Positions 1 through 9,287 of a stretch of DNA of 64,000 nucleotides are shown here, in pieces (position 1 is the stretch's first letter; every line of letters begins with the position of its first letter). Position numbers and translations under genes: made by a program. The notes below the pieces were generated by a model that made no database searches, was not told the origin of the DNA, and saw nothing but the letters and a program-made list of their open reading frames with translations. The DNA comes from Rhodococcus coprophilus NBRC 100603 (lineage in GTDB: Bacteria > Actinomycetota > Actinomycetes > Mycobacteriales > Mycobacteriaceae): positions 682,001-746,000 of the forward strand of contig NZ_BDAM01000001.1 of the NCBI RefSeq assembly GCF_001895045.1, given 5' to 3'.

Positions 1-329
1 TCGGCGCGCACGCAGAAGATTCTGCGTCGTTCCGCCTCGGCGACGATCGCGGCGTTGGTGGCGGGCTCGTCGGTGCAGGCCATCGCGTACCAGGCGCCGT
101 CGAGGTCGCCGTCGCGGTAGTCGCGGACCTCGAGCGAGATCCGCCCCTTGGTCGCCAGGCTTTCCACCGCCGGGGTCGCGGCGCGGGCCACGACATGCAC
201 ATCGGCGCCCGATGTCACCAGCAGGCCCAGACGCCGTTGAGCGACGCTGCCGCCGCCCACGACGACTACGCGTCGTCCGTGGAGATCGAGCCCCACCAGG
301 TAATTGGTCTCGTCATCGGCTACCGGCAC
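1..329 (-). CDS. cysG: Siroheme synthase / uroporphyrinogen-III C-methyltransferase, N-terminal part (cut by window edge)
   Basis: Only the first ~109 codons are present; the gene runs off the left edge. The visible part is a Rossmann fold: a beta strand followed by GGGSVA (residues 25-30), the NAD-binding loop of the precorrin-2 dehydrogenase / sirohydrochlorin ferrochelatase domain found at the N-terminus of CysG-type fusions. That domain oxidises precorrin-2 on the way to siroheme, the cofactor of sulfite and nitrite reductases. The start is GTG at 327-329, with a GGGGAG ribosome site about 6 nt upstream. In actinobacteria a methyltransferase domain usually follows, but it lies outside the window, so a stand-alone dehydrogenase cannot be excluded. 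The neighbouring mqo is also a usual neighbour in mycobacteria. Confidence 0.8.
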   Translation of the reverse strand, partial: MPVADDETNYLVGLDLHGRRVVVVGGGSVAQRRLGLLVTSGADVHVVARAATPAVESLATKGRISLEVRDYRDGDLDGAWYAMACTDEPATNAAIVAEAERRRIFCVRA

Positions 330-419
330 CGGTACTCCCCATCTACTTCGTCGGAGCCGCGCCCTGGGCAGATCACCTCCGGGAGCGTTCCTCGTATCGT
401 CCGCCGGTCGCGGACGACT

Positions 420-447
420 GCGGCCCGACGGCGAACCGCCGGGCCGC
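420..447 (-). terminator. Hairpin downstream of mqo
   Basis: Eight G/C pairs (GCGGCCCG with its complement), one A/C mismatch, three more pairs and a four-base loop, 17 nt beyond the mqo stop. There is no U-run, as is usual for actinobacterial terminators. Confidence 0.5.
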
Positions 448-464
448 GATACTCATTCCGCGTG

Positions 465-1994
465 TCAGACCGCGGCGGCCTCCATGGGGGCGACCTGTCC
501 ACGACCGGGGACGACGTCGAGCTGAAGCGTCTTGGTGCTGTGGTCCCACACCTGACGGAACAGATCCGGGTTCTCGGAGAGCTTCACGCCGAGGGAAGGC
601 ACCATTTCGCGCAGCTTGGGCTGCCAAGCATCCCATTGCTGCGGGAAGCAGCGCTCGAGGACGTCGAGCATGGCGGGAACGGCGGTGGACGCACCCGGCG
701 ACGCGCCGAGCAGACCTGCGATGGACCCGTCGGCGGCGCTGACGACAGCGGTACCGAACTCGAGCACTCCGCCCGCACCCTTCCGGCGGATCACCTGCAC
801 GCGCTGACCGGCGACGATCAGCTCCCAATCCTCGAGACGCGCTTCGGGTGCGAACTCGGCAAGGGTGCCGATGCGGTCGGCGGGCGACTGGGTGAGCTCA
901 CCGACGAGGTACTTGACCAGGCCGAGTTCGGTCACACCGACACCGAGCATGGACATGAGGTTGTTCGGCTTGATCGACTTGGGCAGGTCCATGACGCCGC
1001 CCTGCTTGAGGAACTTGGGCGACCAGCCGGCGTACGGGCCGAACAGCAGACCCTGCTTGCCGCCGATCACGCGGGTGTCGAGGTGAGGCACCGACATCGG
1101 AGGCGCTCCCACCGCGGCCTTGCCGTAGACCTTGGCACTGTGCCGGGCGATCACGTCGGGGTTCGTGCACCGAAGGAACGCGCCCGACACGGGGAAACCG
1201 CCGAACCCCTTCGCCTCGGCGATACCGGACTTCTGCAGCAGATGGAGCGCTCCACCACCGGCGCCGACGAAGACGAACTTGGCGTGCACCTTCCGCGACT
1301 CGCCCGTGCGGCGGTTGCGCACCTTGACGATCCAGCTGCCGTCGGACTGCTTGCTGATGTTCGTGACCTCGTGGCCGAAGAACACCGTGCCGCCCGACTC
1401 GGCGACGTTGTTGATGAGCTGCTTGGTGAGGGCACCGAAGTCGACGTCGGTACCGGTGTCGGTCCAGTTCAGTGCGACCGGATCGGAGAAGTCGCGACCC
1501 GCGGCCATGAGCGGCAGTCGCTCGGCGAAGAATTCGGGGCTCTCGGAGTACTCCATGCCCGCGAACAGGGGGTGGCCCGCCAGCGCGTCGTACCGCGCCC
1601 GCAGGTACTTCACGTCGTCGGCGCCGTGCACGAAGCTCACGTGCGGGATCGGGTTGATGAAGTCCTTGGGGTCGGAGAGGAGACCGTTGTCGACCGCGTA
1701 GGACCAGAACTGGCGGGAAACCTGGAACTGCTCGTTGACGTTGACCGCCTTGGCGATCTCCACCGAGCCGTCGGGATTGCCCGGGGTGTAATTCAACTCA
1801 CACAGCGCCGAATGGCCCGTGCCCGCGTTGTTCCACGGGTCGCTGCTCTCCGCTGCGACGGCGTCGAGCCTCTCGAAGGCGGTGATCGACCAGTCGGGCT
1901 GAAGCTGACGCATCAGCGCACCGAGAGTCGCGCTCATGATGCCCGCACCAACGAGCACTACATCGGTTTTCGCCTCTACCACGTTCTCTGACAC
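465..1994 (-). CDS. mqo: Malate:quinone oxidoreductase
   Basis: About 509 residues, the usual length for FAD-dependent Mqo, a peripheral membrane enzyme that oxidises malate to oxaloacetate and passes electrons to the quinone pool, bypassing NAD-linked malate dehydrogenase. The protein opens with the FAD-binding strand and GAGIMS at residues 16-21, and a [13 protein letters not shown] segment typical of Mqo follows. The open frame extends further upstream, but GTG at 1992-1994 is preferred: AAGGAAG lies ~11 nt upstream and the FAD strand starts about ten residues in. Lone gene, divergent from the hydrolase/mtr pair, with a hairpin after its stop. Identification is firm; the exact start is less so. 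Confidence 0.93.
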   Translation of the reverse strand: MSENVVEAKTDVVLVGAGIMSATLGALMRQLQPDWSITAFERLDAVAAESSDPWNNAGTGHSALCELNYTPGNPDGSVEIAKAVNVNEQFQVSRQFWSYAVDNGLLSDPKDFINPIPHVSFVHGADDVKYLRARYDALAGHPLFAGMEYSESPEFFAERLPLMAAGRDFSDPVALNWTDTGTDVDFGALTKQLINNVAESGGTVFFGHEVTNISKQSDGSWIVKVRNRRTGESRKVHAKFVFVGAGGGALHLLQKSGIAEAKGFGGFPVSGAFLRCTNPDVIARHSAKVYGKAAVGAPPMSVPHLDTRVIGGKQGLLFGPYAGWSPKFLKQGGVMDLPKSIKPNNLMSMLGVGVTELGLVKYLVGELTQSPADRIGTLAEFAPEARLEDWELIVAGQRVQVIRRKGAGGVLEFGTAVVSAADGSIAGLLGASPGASTAVPAMLDVLERCFPQQWDAWQPKLREMVPSLGVKLSENPDLFRQVWDHSTKTLQLDVVPGRGQVAPMEAAAV

Positions 1995-2200
1995 GGGGAA
2001 ATCGACTTCCTTGTCTGTTCGCACGCGCCGCCGCGCTATCGCGCACCGCTCACGTGAGTGTCCCGAACGCGCCCGCACACAATCCTCGAGTTCAGGATTC
2101 GTCCACAGTCGCGCGACTGCGACGCACAGGTTACCCGCGCGTTTACCGCCCCTTCATTTCACCTAATTGTGTACCCCCGTCACCTCGCCTCGAAGCCTCC

Positions 2201-2206
2201 TAGAGT
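2201..2206 (+). promoter_or_regulatory. Putative -10 box for a leaderless hydrolase-mtr transcript
   Basis: TAGAGT fits the actinobacterial TANNNT -10 box and lies 6 nt before GTG 2213, so transcription would begin about at the start codon. No Shine-Dalgarno sequence and no clear -35 box are visible. The 200 bp between mqo and this gene is otherwise non-coding and carries a small inverted repeat, AATCCT...AGGATT, near 2080-2100. Confidence 0.45.
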
Positions 2207-2212
2207 GTGATA

Positions 2213-3277
2213 GTGACTACTTGGCAGCCAGACATCCTGGGCGACGGATACGAGCAGCTCGTACTGCCGCTGGGCGACGACCCCGACGGCGAGGGCGAGA
2301 TCACGGCGACCCTGGTGCGGTATCAGCCGGCCACCGGCGCGCCCGAGGGAGCGAGGGACCTGCCCGACCGTGCCGTTCTGTACGTCCACGGCTTCACCGA
2401 CTACTTCTTCCAGCAGCACATCGCCGAGCATGTCGCAGCGCAGGGTTACCGGTTCTTCGCGCTCGACCTGCGGAAGTGCGGGCGCTCGCGGGCACCGGGT
2501 CAGACTCCTCACTTCGTCACCGACCTCGAGGACTACGACCAGGAACTCGAGGAAGCCCTGCGGATCGTCGTCGCCGAGGTATCCGGCGGGGACGTGGTGC
2601 TCGCCGCGCACTCGACGGGTGGCCTCGTGCTCCCGCTGTGGCTGGACCGCCTCAACCGCCGCCCCGGAGGGTCGGGCGCCGCCGGGGTACGGGGGCTCGT
2701 CCTCAACAGTCCATGGTTCGACCTGCAAGGACCGTCGTACCTGCGCAACGTCGGTACAGCCGCGATCGACGTCCTCGGACGTCTCCGTCCCCGGGCTGCC
2801 GTGCCCGGCCGGAAATTCGACACCTACGGCGTGAGCCTGCAACACGGTGGCTGGTCCTACGATCTCGATCTGAAGCCGCTGACCGGCTTCCCCGTCAGAT
2901 TCGGTTGGCTGCGCGCCGTGCGAATCGGGCAGGCGCGTCTGCACCGCGGTCTCGACGTCGGGGTCCCGTCGCTGATCCTGCGGTCCGGAGCCTCGCGCTT
3001 CTCCCCCAGGTACGACGCGACCATCGACACCGTCGACGCGGTCCTCGACGTGCATCAGATCGCCCGGTGGGCGGGATGCCTCGGAAACCGCACCACGATC
3101 GTGCCCATCACCGGTGCACGCCACGATGTGTTTCTCTCCACACCCGGCCCTCTTGCCACGGCATTCCGGGAATTGGACCTGTGGCTGGGATGGTTGAACG
3201 GAACCGGTGCCGCGGGTGAGCCCGCCGGCACCGGGGATGTTTCCGCACCGCCACGACCCACGGGAGAACACGCGTGA
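2213..3277 (+). CDS. Alpha/beta hydrolase, serine aminopeptidase S33 / monoacylglycerol-lipase-like
   Basis: About 354 residues. HGFTDY near residue 60 is the oxyanion-hole HG motif, AHSTGG near residue 134 the nucleophile elbow (first Gly replaced by Ala), and GARHDVF near residue 303 carries the likely catalytic His. The fold hydrolyses esters such as lysophospholipids or monoacylglycerols; the actual substrate is unknown. GTG at 2207 or 2213 could start it; 2213 fits the leaderless -10 box. The stop overlaps the GTG of mtr by 4 bp, so translation is probably coupled. An alpha/beta hydrolase directly before mtr also occurs in Mycobacterium tuberculosis (family knowledge), so the pairing is conserved, but a link to mycothiol chemistry is not shown here. 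Confidence 0.85.
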   Translation: MTTWQPDILGDGYEQLVLPLGDDPDGEGEITATLVRYQPATGAPEGARDLPDRAVLYVHGFTDYFFQQHIAEHVAAQGYRFFALDLRKCGRSRAPGQTPHFVTDLEDYDQELEEALRIVVAEVSGGDVVLAAHSTGGLVLPLWLDRLNRRPGGSGAAGVRGLVLNSPWFDLQGPSYLRNVGTAAIDVLGRLRPRAAVPGRKFDTYGVSLQHGGWSYDLDLKPLTGFPVRFGWLRAVRIGQARLHRGLDVGVPSLILRSGASRFSPRYDATIDTVDAVLDVHQIARWAGCLGNRTTIVPITGARHDVFLSTPGPLATAFRELDLWLGWLNGTGAAGEPAGTGDVSAPPRPTGEHA

Positions 3278-4647
3278 CCCACTACGACCTCGCGATCATC
3301 GGCACCGGATCGGGTAACTCGATCATCGACGAGCGCTACGACGGCATGCGCGTCGCCTTGCTGGAGGAGGGCACCTTCGGCGGCACCTGCCTGAACGTGG
3401 GCTGCATCCCCACCAAGATGTACGTGTACGCGGCCGACGTCGCGAGCACCATCCGATCGGCATCCAAGTACGGAATCGACGCCACGATCGACGGAGTGCG
3501 GTGGAACGAGATCGTCGACCGGGTCTTCGGCCGCATCGATCCGATCTCCGAGGGCGGCGAGAAGTACCGGCGCGAGGACTGCCCGAACGTCACGGTGTAC
3601 CGCGGTCGTGCGCGTTTCGTCGGTGAGCGCACACTCGACACCGGGACGGGCGAGACGATCACCGCGGATCAGATCGTGGTCGCGGCCGGCGCGCGCGCCG
3701 AGATCCCGCAGGAAGTGCTCGACGGCGGGGTGACCTACTACACGAGCAACAACATCATGCGTCTCCCCAAGCTCCCCGAGTCGATGGTCATCCTCGGAAC
3801 CGGCTTCATCGCAATGGAGTTCGCTCACGTCTTCTCCGCGCTCGGCACCAAGGTGTCGGTGATCGGGCGGAGCGGGCGGCTGTTGCGACACCTCGACACC
3901 GATGTGTCCGAGCGTTTCACGGCACTCGCCAGCAAGAAGTGGGACCTCCATCTGGAGAACCCTGCCCGCGCCTTCCGGCCGGTCGGCGACGGCGTGGACG
4001 CCGAACTCACCGACGGAACCGTGGTGACCGGGGACGTGCTGCTCGTCGCGACCGGCCGGCGGCCCAACGGTGATCTGCTCGACGTCGCCGCGGCGGGCAT
4101 CGAACTCGATTCGGCCGGCAGCATCGTCGTCGACCAATTCCAGCGCACGACCGCCGAGGGTGTCTTCGCCCTGGGAGATGTGTCGTCGCCGCACCAGCTC
4201 AAGCACGTCGCCAATCACGAAGCGCGCGTCGTCCAGCACAATCTCCTCCACGACGCGTGGGGACCGGACACTTCGGCCCTCCAGCGCACCGATCACCGGT
4301 TCGTGCCCGCCGCGGTGTTCACCGAACCGCAGATCGCGACGGTCGGACTCACCGAGGCGGAGGCCCGCGCCGCGGCGTACGACATCTCGGTGAAGATCCA
4401 GGATTACGCAAACGTCGCCTACGGGTGGGCGATGGAGGACACCGAGGGATTCTGCAAACTGATCGCAGACCGTTCCACCGGGCTGCTGCTCGGCGCCCAC
4501 ATCATCGGCGCCCAGGCGTCGACGGTGATCCAGCCGCTCATCCAGGCGATGGCTTTCGGCATCACGGCGCGCGACATGGCCACCCAGCAGTACTGGATCC
4601 ACCCGGCGCTCCCCGAACTGGTGGAGAACGCCCTGCTCGGCCTGTAG
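3274..4647 (+). CDS. mtr: Mycothione reductase
   Basis: 457 residues, a class I pyridine nucleotide-disulfide oxidoreductase that uses NADPH and FAD to reduce mycothiol disulfide, the actinobacterial equivalent of glutathione disulfide. Visible: N-terminal FAD motif GTGSGN (10-15); redox-active disulfide C39-C44 in [13 protein letters not shown]; second dinucleotide fold [12 protein letters not shown]-contact GDVSS; C-terminal base H443 with E448 in HPALPE. GTG start with GGGAGAA about 7 nt upstream, overlapping the preceding stop. The second residue of the FAD motif and the fast-decaying family signature match mycothione reductase rather than lipoamide dehydrogenase or mercuric reductase. 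Followed by a strong bidirectional hairpin. It marks the organism as a mycothiol producer. Confidence 0.95.
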   Translation: MTHYDLAIIGTGSGNSIIDERYDGMRVALLEEGTFGGTCLNVGCIPTKMYVYAADVASTIRSASKYGIDATIDGVRWNEIVDRVFGRIDPISEGGEKYRREDCPNVTVYRGRARFVGERTLDTGTGETITADQIVVAAGARAEIPQEVLDGGVTYYTSNNIMRLPKLPESMVILGTGFIAMEFAHVFSALGTKVSVIGRSGRLLRHLDTDVSERFTALASKKWDLHLENPARAFRPVGDGVDAELTDGTVVTGDVLLVATGRRPNGDLLDVAAAGIELDSAGSIVVDQFQRTTAEGVFALGDVSSPHQLKHVANHEARVVQHNLLHDAWGPDTSALQRTDHRFVPAAVFTEPQIATVGLTEAEARAAAYDISVKIQDYANVAYGWAMEDTEGFCKLIADRSTGLLLGAHIIGAQASTVIQPLIQAMAFGITARDMATQQYWIHPALPELVENALLGL

Positions 4648-4662
4648 GCACGTTCCTCCCAT

Positions 4663-4697
4663 CCGGCCCTCGCCGCCCTTCGGGGCGCGGGGGCCGG
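4663..4697. terminator. GC-rich UUCG-loop hairpin between convergent genes
   Basis: CCGGCCC ... GGGCCGG outer stem plus an inner GC stem closed by a TTCG loop, placed between the mtr stop (4647) and the stop of the convergent gene (4735). It could serve both strands. No T-run. Confidence 0.7.
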
Positions 4698-4734
4698 AAT
4701 GCGCTGTGCACCAAAGATCCCGGCGCTCTGTGCT

Positions 4735-5301
4735 CTACCAGCTCCCGGTGCGCAGGGCGATCGCAGACGCGAACTCCGCCGCGGCGCGGGCGGGCACGTC
4801 GTCGATGCCGCCGAGGTCGACCACACGGAACTCGCCGGTCACGTACCTCATCGAAGCGTCCGCTTCCGGCATGCGAGTCGGATCACCGACCACGATGGTG
4901 GTGGGCACTTCGGCGATCGGCGCCGACGCATCGCGCACCGTGCCGTCGACCATCGGGACGACGGGGTGACCGCGATCCACCACGACGAGACTCGCGAACC
5001 GGCCGAACCGGCCCGACGCGACTGCCCACGCGAGTTCGGCGCCTGCACCGGCGCCGGCGAGGTGGACCCACGGCAGGGCCAGGTGATCGAGCATTGCGAA
5101 GACGTCGTCCGGGTTCAGGCCGTCGAGGCTCTCCGGCACGACCGTACGCAGATCGGAGTTGTGCAGCCGTTCGCAGACCGCGTCGAACACGTCGGCGCCC
5201 TGCCCCGCGTCGGGCAGCAACAGCACGGTGTGCCTGCTCTCGGGTCCGTCGATGCGCACCGCGAACGAACCCGAATCCGTGGTCACCGTCGTCGATTCCA
5301 T
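4735..5301 (-). CDS. Alpha/beta-hydrolase-fold protein lacking the catalytic serine
   Basis: 188 residues. The beginning (VLLLPDAGQGADVF, ~26-39) and the strand-elbow WVHLAGAGAGAEL (~78-90) align by eye with alpha/beta hydrolases, where the elbow should read GxSxG; the nucleophile position is Gly85. The usual C-terminal catalytic His is also missing: the corresponding stretch reads VDLGGIDDVPA. It is therefore probably a non-catalytic fold member or has a changed active site. Start ATG 5299-5301 is chosen because a TAGCGT -10-like box ends 8 nt upstream (leaderless) and nothing upstream looks protein-coding. Convergent with mtr. Function unknown. Confidence 0.7.
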   Translation of the reverse strand: MESTTVTTDSGSFAVRIDGPESRHTVLLLPDAGQGADVFDAVCERLHNSDLRTVVPESLDGLNPDDVFAMLDHLALPWVHLAGAGAGAELAWAVASGRFGRFASLVVVDRGHPVVPMVDGTVRDASAPIAEVPTTIVVGDPTRMPEADASMRYVTGEFRVVDLGGIDDVPARAAAEFASAIALRTGSW

Positions 5302-5402
5302 GCCCCGAAACGCTACACGCTCCGGCGCGACCGGCGGCTGCGGTGCCCGCAGGTTTATTCGGGTTCTGCCCGGGAAAACGGGCGCCATGACTCCGACGAC
5401 CA

Positions 5403-5660
5403 ATGACTTCGGCTCGCGCCGGAACGAGCCTTCCCACACAGCACCCGGCCACGCTCACGCCTCCACGAGGGACGGTGACGGCACGGACGCGGACAACCGT
5501 CGCGCGGCCGCTGCGCGCACCGTTCACTCAGCCCGGGGAACGAGGAGGACCCGGCGAGGTCATGGACCGCCCGCGCGGTCACAGCGGACTGAGGCACAGC
5601 CTCGGCGAACTGATGACATGCCCCTTCTGCTTCGACGTGTGGGCGATCACCGAAAGCTGA
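5403..5660 (+). pseudogene. Remnant of a DUF1360 membrane protein gene
   Basis: The open frame of 85 codons has a low-complexity start, but its last ~50 residues read LRAPFTQPG...GPGEV.DRPRG followed by GELMTCPFCFDVWA, which I recognise as the conserved core of DUF1360 proteins (RAPFT, GELxTCPFCxxxW). Complete members have N-terminal transmembrane helices before this core and a further helix after it; here both are missing and a stop follows four codons after the CPFC motif. I found no continuation in other frames up- or downstream. Best read as a decayed gene between two divergently placed genes; a short functional protein is unlikely. Confidence 0.6.
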
Positions 5661-5688
5661 TTTCCCGCCAGGCCCGCACGCCACGGAA

Positions 5689-5719
5689 GACGGTCGCCGC
5701 CTTACCGGCGACGACCGTC
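5689..5719 (-). terminator. Hairpin at the end of map
   Basis: GACGGTCGCCG pairs with CGGCGAC-GAC-CGTC apart from a three-base bulge; the stem touches the map stop codon (5718-5720). Confidence 0.45.
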
Positions 5720-6575
5720 ACGCGACGGTGAGGATCTCCGCACCGTTGTCGGTCACGACCAGAGTGTGTTCGAACTGGGCACTCCACTTGCGGTCCTTGG
5801 TCACGACAGTCCAGCCGTCGTCCCAGATCTCGTAGTCCGGAGTGCCGAGGTTGATCATCGGCTCGATGGTGAAGACCATCCCCGGTTCGAGGACCGTGTC
5901 GATGTCCGGGCGGTCGTAGTGGAAGACGACCAAGCCGTTGTGGAAGGTCTCGCCGATCCCGTGGCCGGTGAAATCGCGCACGACGCCGTAACCGAACCGG
6001 TTGGCGTACGACTCGATGACGCGGCCGACCACGTTGAGCGCGCGGCCCGGCGCGACGGCCTTGATCGCGCGGGCGGTGGCCTCGCGAGTGCGTTCGACGA
6101 GGAGCCGCGCCTCCTCGGACACGTCGCCCGCGAAGAACGTCGCGTTGGTGTCCCCGTGCACGCCGTGGATGTACGCGGTCACATCGATGTTCACGATGTC
6201 GCCGTCCTCGATCACCGTCGTGTCGGGGATCCCGTGGCAGATCACCTCGTTGAGCGACACGCACACCGATTTCGGGAATCCCCGATAGCCGAGATCCGAC
6301 GGATACGCGCCGTGATCGCACATGTACTCGTGTGCGATGCGGTCGATCTCGTCGGTGGTGACTCCCGGCGCGACAGCTTTACCGGCCTCGATCAGTGCCT
6401 GCGCAGCGATCTTCGATGCGATACGCACCTTGTCGATCGTCTCGGGTGTCTGCACCCAGGGCTCGTTGCCTTCGTTCGCGGTCGGCTTCCACACGTATTC
6501 GGGACGCTCGATCGATTTGGGCACCTCACGGATCGGTGTCGCGGTACCGGGGACGAGCGGGGCGCGGGTAGGCAT
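5718..6575 (-). CDS. map: Methionine aminopeptidase, type I
   Basis: 285 residues; removes the initiator methionine from nascent proteins. All metal ligands are present: D131, D142, H205, E238 and E269, with the substrate-positioning H114. The numbering is the same as I know for M. tuberculosis MetAP1c, including a ~40-residue proline-containing N-terminal extension that in the mycobacterial enzyme is thought to contact the ribosome. Start ATG 6573-6575: TAATCT, a good -10 box, ends 6 nt upstream, so the mRNA is probably leaderless. Lone gene; hairpin at its end. The genome may hold a second map near the ribosomal cluster, as in mycobacteria. Confidence 0.96.
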   Translation of the reverse strand: MPTRAPLVPGTATPIREVPKSIERPEYVWKPTANEGNEPWVQTPETIDKVRIASKIAAQALIEAGKAVAPGVTTDEIDRIAHEYMCDHGAYPSDLGYRGFPKSVCVSLNEVICHGIPDTTVIEDGDIVNIDVTAYIHGVHGDTNATFFAGDVSEEARLLVERTREATARAIKAVAPGRALNVVGRVIESYANRFGYGVVRDFTGHGIGETFHNGLVVFHYDRPDIDTVLEPGMVFTIEPMINLGTPDYEIWDDGWTVVTKDRKWSAQFEHTLVVTDNGAEILTVA

Positions 6576-6581
6576 GGAATC

Positions 6582-6587
6582 AGATTA
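6582..6587 (-). promoter_or_regulatory. -10 box of map (leaderless)
   Basis: TAATCT on the minus strand, 6 nt before the map ATG, which would place the first transcribed base at or next to the start codon. No convincing -35 box. Confidence 0.55.
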
Positions 6588-6637
6588 ACCCGCCGCGCAC
6601 CGCTCGTACCGACACCCGGCCGACCCCTGTGGTCCCG

Positions 6638-8269
6638 CTACGAAGTGGCGCCGTGTTCCCGGCGCAGAATGTAGCGCTGCACCTTGCCGCTGGGGGTCTT
6701 GGGAAGGTGCGGTACGAAGTGCACGGTCCGCGGGTAGGCGTGGGCCGCGAACTTCTTCTTCACCAGTTGCTGAAGGTCGCGTTCGAGCGCGTCGTCGCCC
6801 TCGACGCCGTCGCGCACCACCACGAATGCTTCGAGGACCTCGCCGCGCAGCGCGTCGGGCACTCCCACCACGGCTGCCTCCACCACGTCGGGGTGCATCA
6901 CGAGAACGGATTCCACATCGAACGGGCCGATGCGGTACCCGGCCATGATGATGACGTCGTCGTCGCGGGACGAGAAGTAGAAGAACCCGTTCTCGTCGAC
7001 CTTCCCGGCGTCACCGGTCAGATACCACCGGCCGTCGGCGCTGAACCGGTCCGCCGTCTTCTCCGGGGCGTCGACGTAACCGGTGAACCACACGAGCGGG
7101 CTGGCGTGGACGTCGATCGCTACTCTGCCGATCTCACCCGGGGCGGCGATCTCGTCGCTGTCGTCGCGCAGTACCGCGCACGTCCACCCGGGCAGGGGCT
7201 TGCCCATCGACTGCGGCGGAACCTGTTCGCGCAGACCATCGGCCCATGCGTCCACGACGAACATGCCGTGTTCGGTCTGTCCGTACTGGTCGCGCACCAC
7301 CACACCGAGGGTCTCCGACGACCACGCCAGCACGTCCGGGGTGAGCGGCTCCCCTGCCGAGGAAGCGCGGCGAAGCGACACCGCGGGATGCGGCGCGGTA
7401 TCGGCCCGCAGGCTGCGGTAGACCGTGGGCGCGGCGGCGAAGTTGGTGACGCCGAACCGATCGAGGATCTGCCACGTCAGGGCGGGCGAGAAGCCCGCGT
7501 GCAGGAGGATGCTCCGCCGTCCGGCCGCAAGCGGGCCGAGCAGCGCGTAGTACAGGCCGTACGCCCAGCCGGGATCCGCAGCGTTCCAGAACACGTCGTC
7601 CTCGCGTACGTCGAGACCGAATTCGAGGTACGCGTGGAACGATGCGAGCGCCTTCACCGGCACCGGCACGCCCTTCGGCGTTCCGGTCGTGCCGGAGGTG
7701 AACAGTTGCACGAGCCCGCCGGTGGATCCCACCGCGACCGCGGCGGCGCGCGGGTCGTCGGCGGAATGGGATGCGAGCAGATCCGCGAAGCGCAGCCCGA
7801 CCCCGCTGCTCTCTCCCGCGACCACGACCTGCCAAGGAGCATCGTCGGGCATGTCCTCGCCCGGCGCGAGTTTGCCGACCTGGTCGGCGTCCGCGACGAC
7901 GACCCGCGCACCGCTGGCCTGCAGGCGGAAGGAGATGGCCGGGGGCGCGAATGCGGTGAACAGCGGAACGTGTACCGCGCCGCGGCGCCAGATGCCCAGG
8001 ACGGCAACCACGAGGTCGGCCGACTTCCCCATCAGCGTGGCGACGTGATCACCGGGTTCGACACCGAGGTGCGCGAGCGCCGCAGCGAATCGCTCCGAGC
8101 GTTCCCGCAGTTCGCCGTACGTCAGATCGACCGAGGTGAGATCGGGGTCGATGACGGTGAACGCCACCGCATCGGCCGGATGGTCGTCGCAGAGCAACTG
8201 TGCGGCGCACGCGTCGGGAGTGTCGTAACGGTCCAGCAGTTCCCGAACGCGGGTCGCTGTGTCGACCAT
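6638..8269 (-). CDS. Acyl-CoA synthetase, acetyl/medium-chain (ACS/MACS) type
   Basis: 543 residues, AMP-forming ligase that activates a carboxylic acid through an acyl-adenylate and transfers it to CoA. Visible: P-loop-like LFTSGTTGTPKG (~190), adenine-binding YGQTEHG (~325), hinge YLTGDAG and FSSRDDD, and the catalytic lysine region KTPSGKVQR near the C-terminus. Overall length and the IMAGYRIGPFDVES segment resemble acetyl-CoA and medium-chain acyl-CoA synthetases rather than long-chain FadD. ATG start with GAGAGGA about 8 nt upstream. Divergent from the LuxR-type regulator with ~114 bp between them, a usual arrangement for a regulator and its target; this is inference. Substrate unknown. 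Confidence 0.88.
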   Translation of the reverse strand: MVDTATRVRELLDRYDTPDACAAQLLCDDHPADAVAFTVIDPDLTSVDLTYGELRERSERFAAALAHLGVEPGDHVATLMGKSADLVVAVLGIWRRGAVHVPLFTAFAPPAISFRLQASGARVVVADADQVGKLAPGEDMPDDAPWQVVVAGESSGVGLRFADLLASHSADDPRAAAVAVGSTGGLVQLFTSGTTGTPKGVPVPVKALASFHAYLEFGLDVREDDVFWNAADPGWAYGLYYALLGPLAAGRRSILLHAGFSPALTWQILDRFGVTNFAAAPTVYRSLRADTAPHPAVSLRRASSAGEPLTPDVLAWSSETLGVVVRDQYGQTEHGMFVVDAWADGLREQVPPQSMGKPLPGWTCAVLRDDSDEIAAPGEIGRVAIDVHASPLVWFTGYVDAPEKTADRFSADGRWYLTGDAGKVDENGFFYFSSRDDDVIIMAGYRIGPFDVESVLVMHPDVVEAAVVGVPDALRGEVLEAFVVVRDGVEGDDALERDLQQLVKKKFAAHAYPRTVHFVPHLPKTPSGKVQRYILRREHGATS

Positions 8270-8331
8270 GGGGGCCGTCCTCTCGTTGTGTCACGCGGCG
8301 AGCCGCTGTCCACGCGCTCGCCCTACCGTTC

Positions 8332-8337
8332 TATGAT
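8332..8337 (+). promoter_or_regulatory. -10 box candidate for the LuxR-type gene
   Basis: TATGAT (five of six match TATAAT), with TGTCCA 19 bp upstream as a weak -35. It would give a leader of ~40 nt containing the GGAAAGGGG ribosome site used by GTG 8384. Confidence 0.45.
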
Positions 8338-8383
8338 CCGAGTCACACAATGGTTCCGATACCCCCGGAAAGGGGTGGCCCAG

Positions 8384-9241
8384 GTGCCGGTCGTCTCCTC
8401 ACCGCTGCTCCGTCCCCGCGACGCCGACGCGCTCCGCTTCGAACTGCGTCGCACCGCCTCGCAGGCACAGCTACCGGTCGTGTTCGCCGGCGAGGTCCGG
8501 GACGACAATCTGCACCTGAGCGAGTTCTTCGGGACCCGCACCAACAAGCTCGCCGGTGTCGTCGTGCCGCCCCGCGCGGGTCTCGGCGGCCGGGTGCTGT
8601 CCGAAGGCCGGCCCGTCACCGTGGCGGACTACGGGAGATCGTCGTCGATCACCCATCACTTCGACCGTCCGGTTCTCGGTGAAGGACTCCGGTCGATCGT
8701 CGCGGTGCCGGTGACGGTCGGCGGGATGGCGCGCGCCGTGTTGTACGGCGCCGCACGCGAATGCGGCCCACTCGGCGAGCGGGCCGTCAACGCTTTCGTG
8801 CAGACCGCGGCACGGCTCGCCAACGAGATCGCCGTGCGGGACGAGGTGGATCGGCGGATGGCGATGCTCGCGCATCGCGGGCCCGGTGACCCTGATCCCG
8901 TGGCAACCACACACGTACGTGAGGTGCACGCCGAATTGCGCACTCTGGCGCAGGAAACGGGCGACGAGGACTTGCAGAGGCGCTTGCGTTCCCTGTCCGA
9001 ACGACTCGCTGCCGCACTGGCGGGAGCGGACGGTGTGCGGCCGGAGGTGACGCTCTCGCCCCGCGAGACCGACGTCCTTTCCTACGTCGCTCTGGGGTGC
9101 AGCAATCCCGAGATCGCCCGACGGCTGTCCGTCGGTCCCGAGACGGTCAAGAGCTACCTGCGCAGTGCGATGAGCAAACTCGACGTCCATTCCCGCTACG
9201 AAGCGGTGGTCGCCGCGAGAAGATCGGGTCTGCTGCCCTGA
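8384..9241 (+). CDS. GAF-like / LuxR-type HTH transcriptional regulator
   Basis: 285 residues. The last ~60 residues are a LuxR-type helix-turn-helix: LSPRETDVLSYVALG, NPEIARRLSV, ETVKSYLRSAMSKL, the DNA-reading helix. The N-terminal ~170 residues look like a GAF sensor fold (GLGGRVLSEGRPVTVADY and SIVAVPV), which in relatives binds small ligands. No response-regulator receiver domain, so it is probably a one-component regulator. GTG 8384 is chosen because AAGGGG lies 8 nt before it; GTG 8375 is in frame but too close to that site. Divergent from the acyl-CoA synthetase and 46 bp before the permease, both plausible targets. Confidence 0.85.
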   Translation: MPVVSSPLLRPRDADALRFELRRTASQAQLPVVFAGEVRDDNLHLSEFFGTRTNKLAGVVVPPRAGLGGRVLSEGRPVTVADYGRSSSITHHFDRPVLGEGLRSIVAVPVTVGGMARAVLYGAARECGPLGERAVNAFVQTAARLANEIAVRDEVDRRMAMLAHRGPGDPDPVATTHVREVHAELRTLAQETGDEDLQRRLRSLSERLAAALAGADGVRPEVTLSPRETDVLSYVALGCSNPEIARRLSVGPETVKSYLRSAMSKLDVHSRYEAVVAARRSGLLP

Positions 9242-9287
9242 CCCGGTCGGGTACAGACCGGCCGGGCATCGGAAAGGACATTGTTCG

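Noticed and set aside
195-1991. Long plus-strand open frame (598 codons) opposite mqo
   Set aside because: Arg/His/Gly-rich translation without motifs; it is the antisense shadow of the strongly conserved mqo in high-GC DNA.
6629-8383. N-terminal extension of the LuxR-type protein to 870 residues
   Set aside because: The added part runs antisense through the acyl-CoA synthetase and has no domain; GTG 8384 has a good ribosome site.
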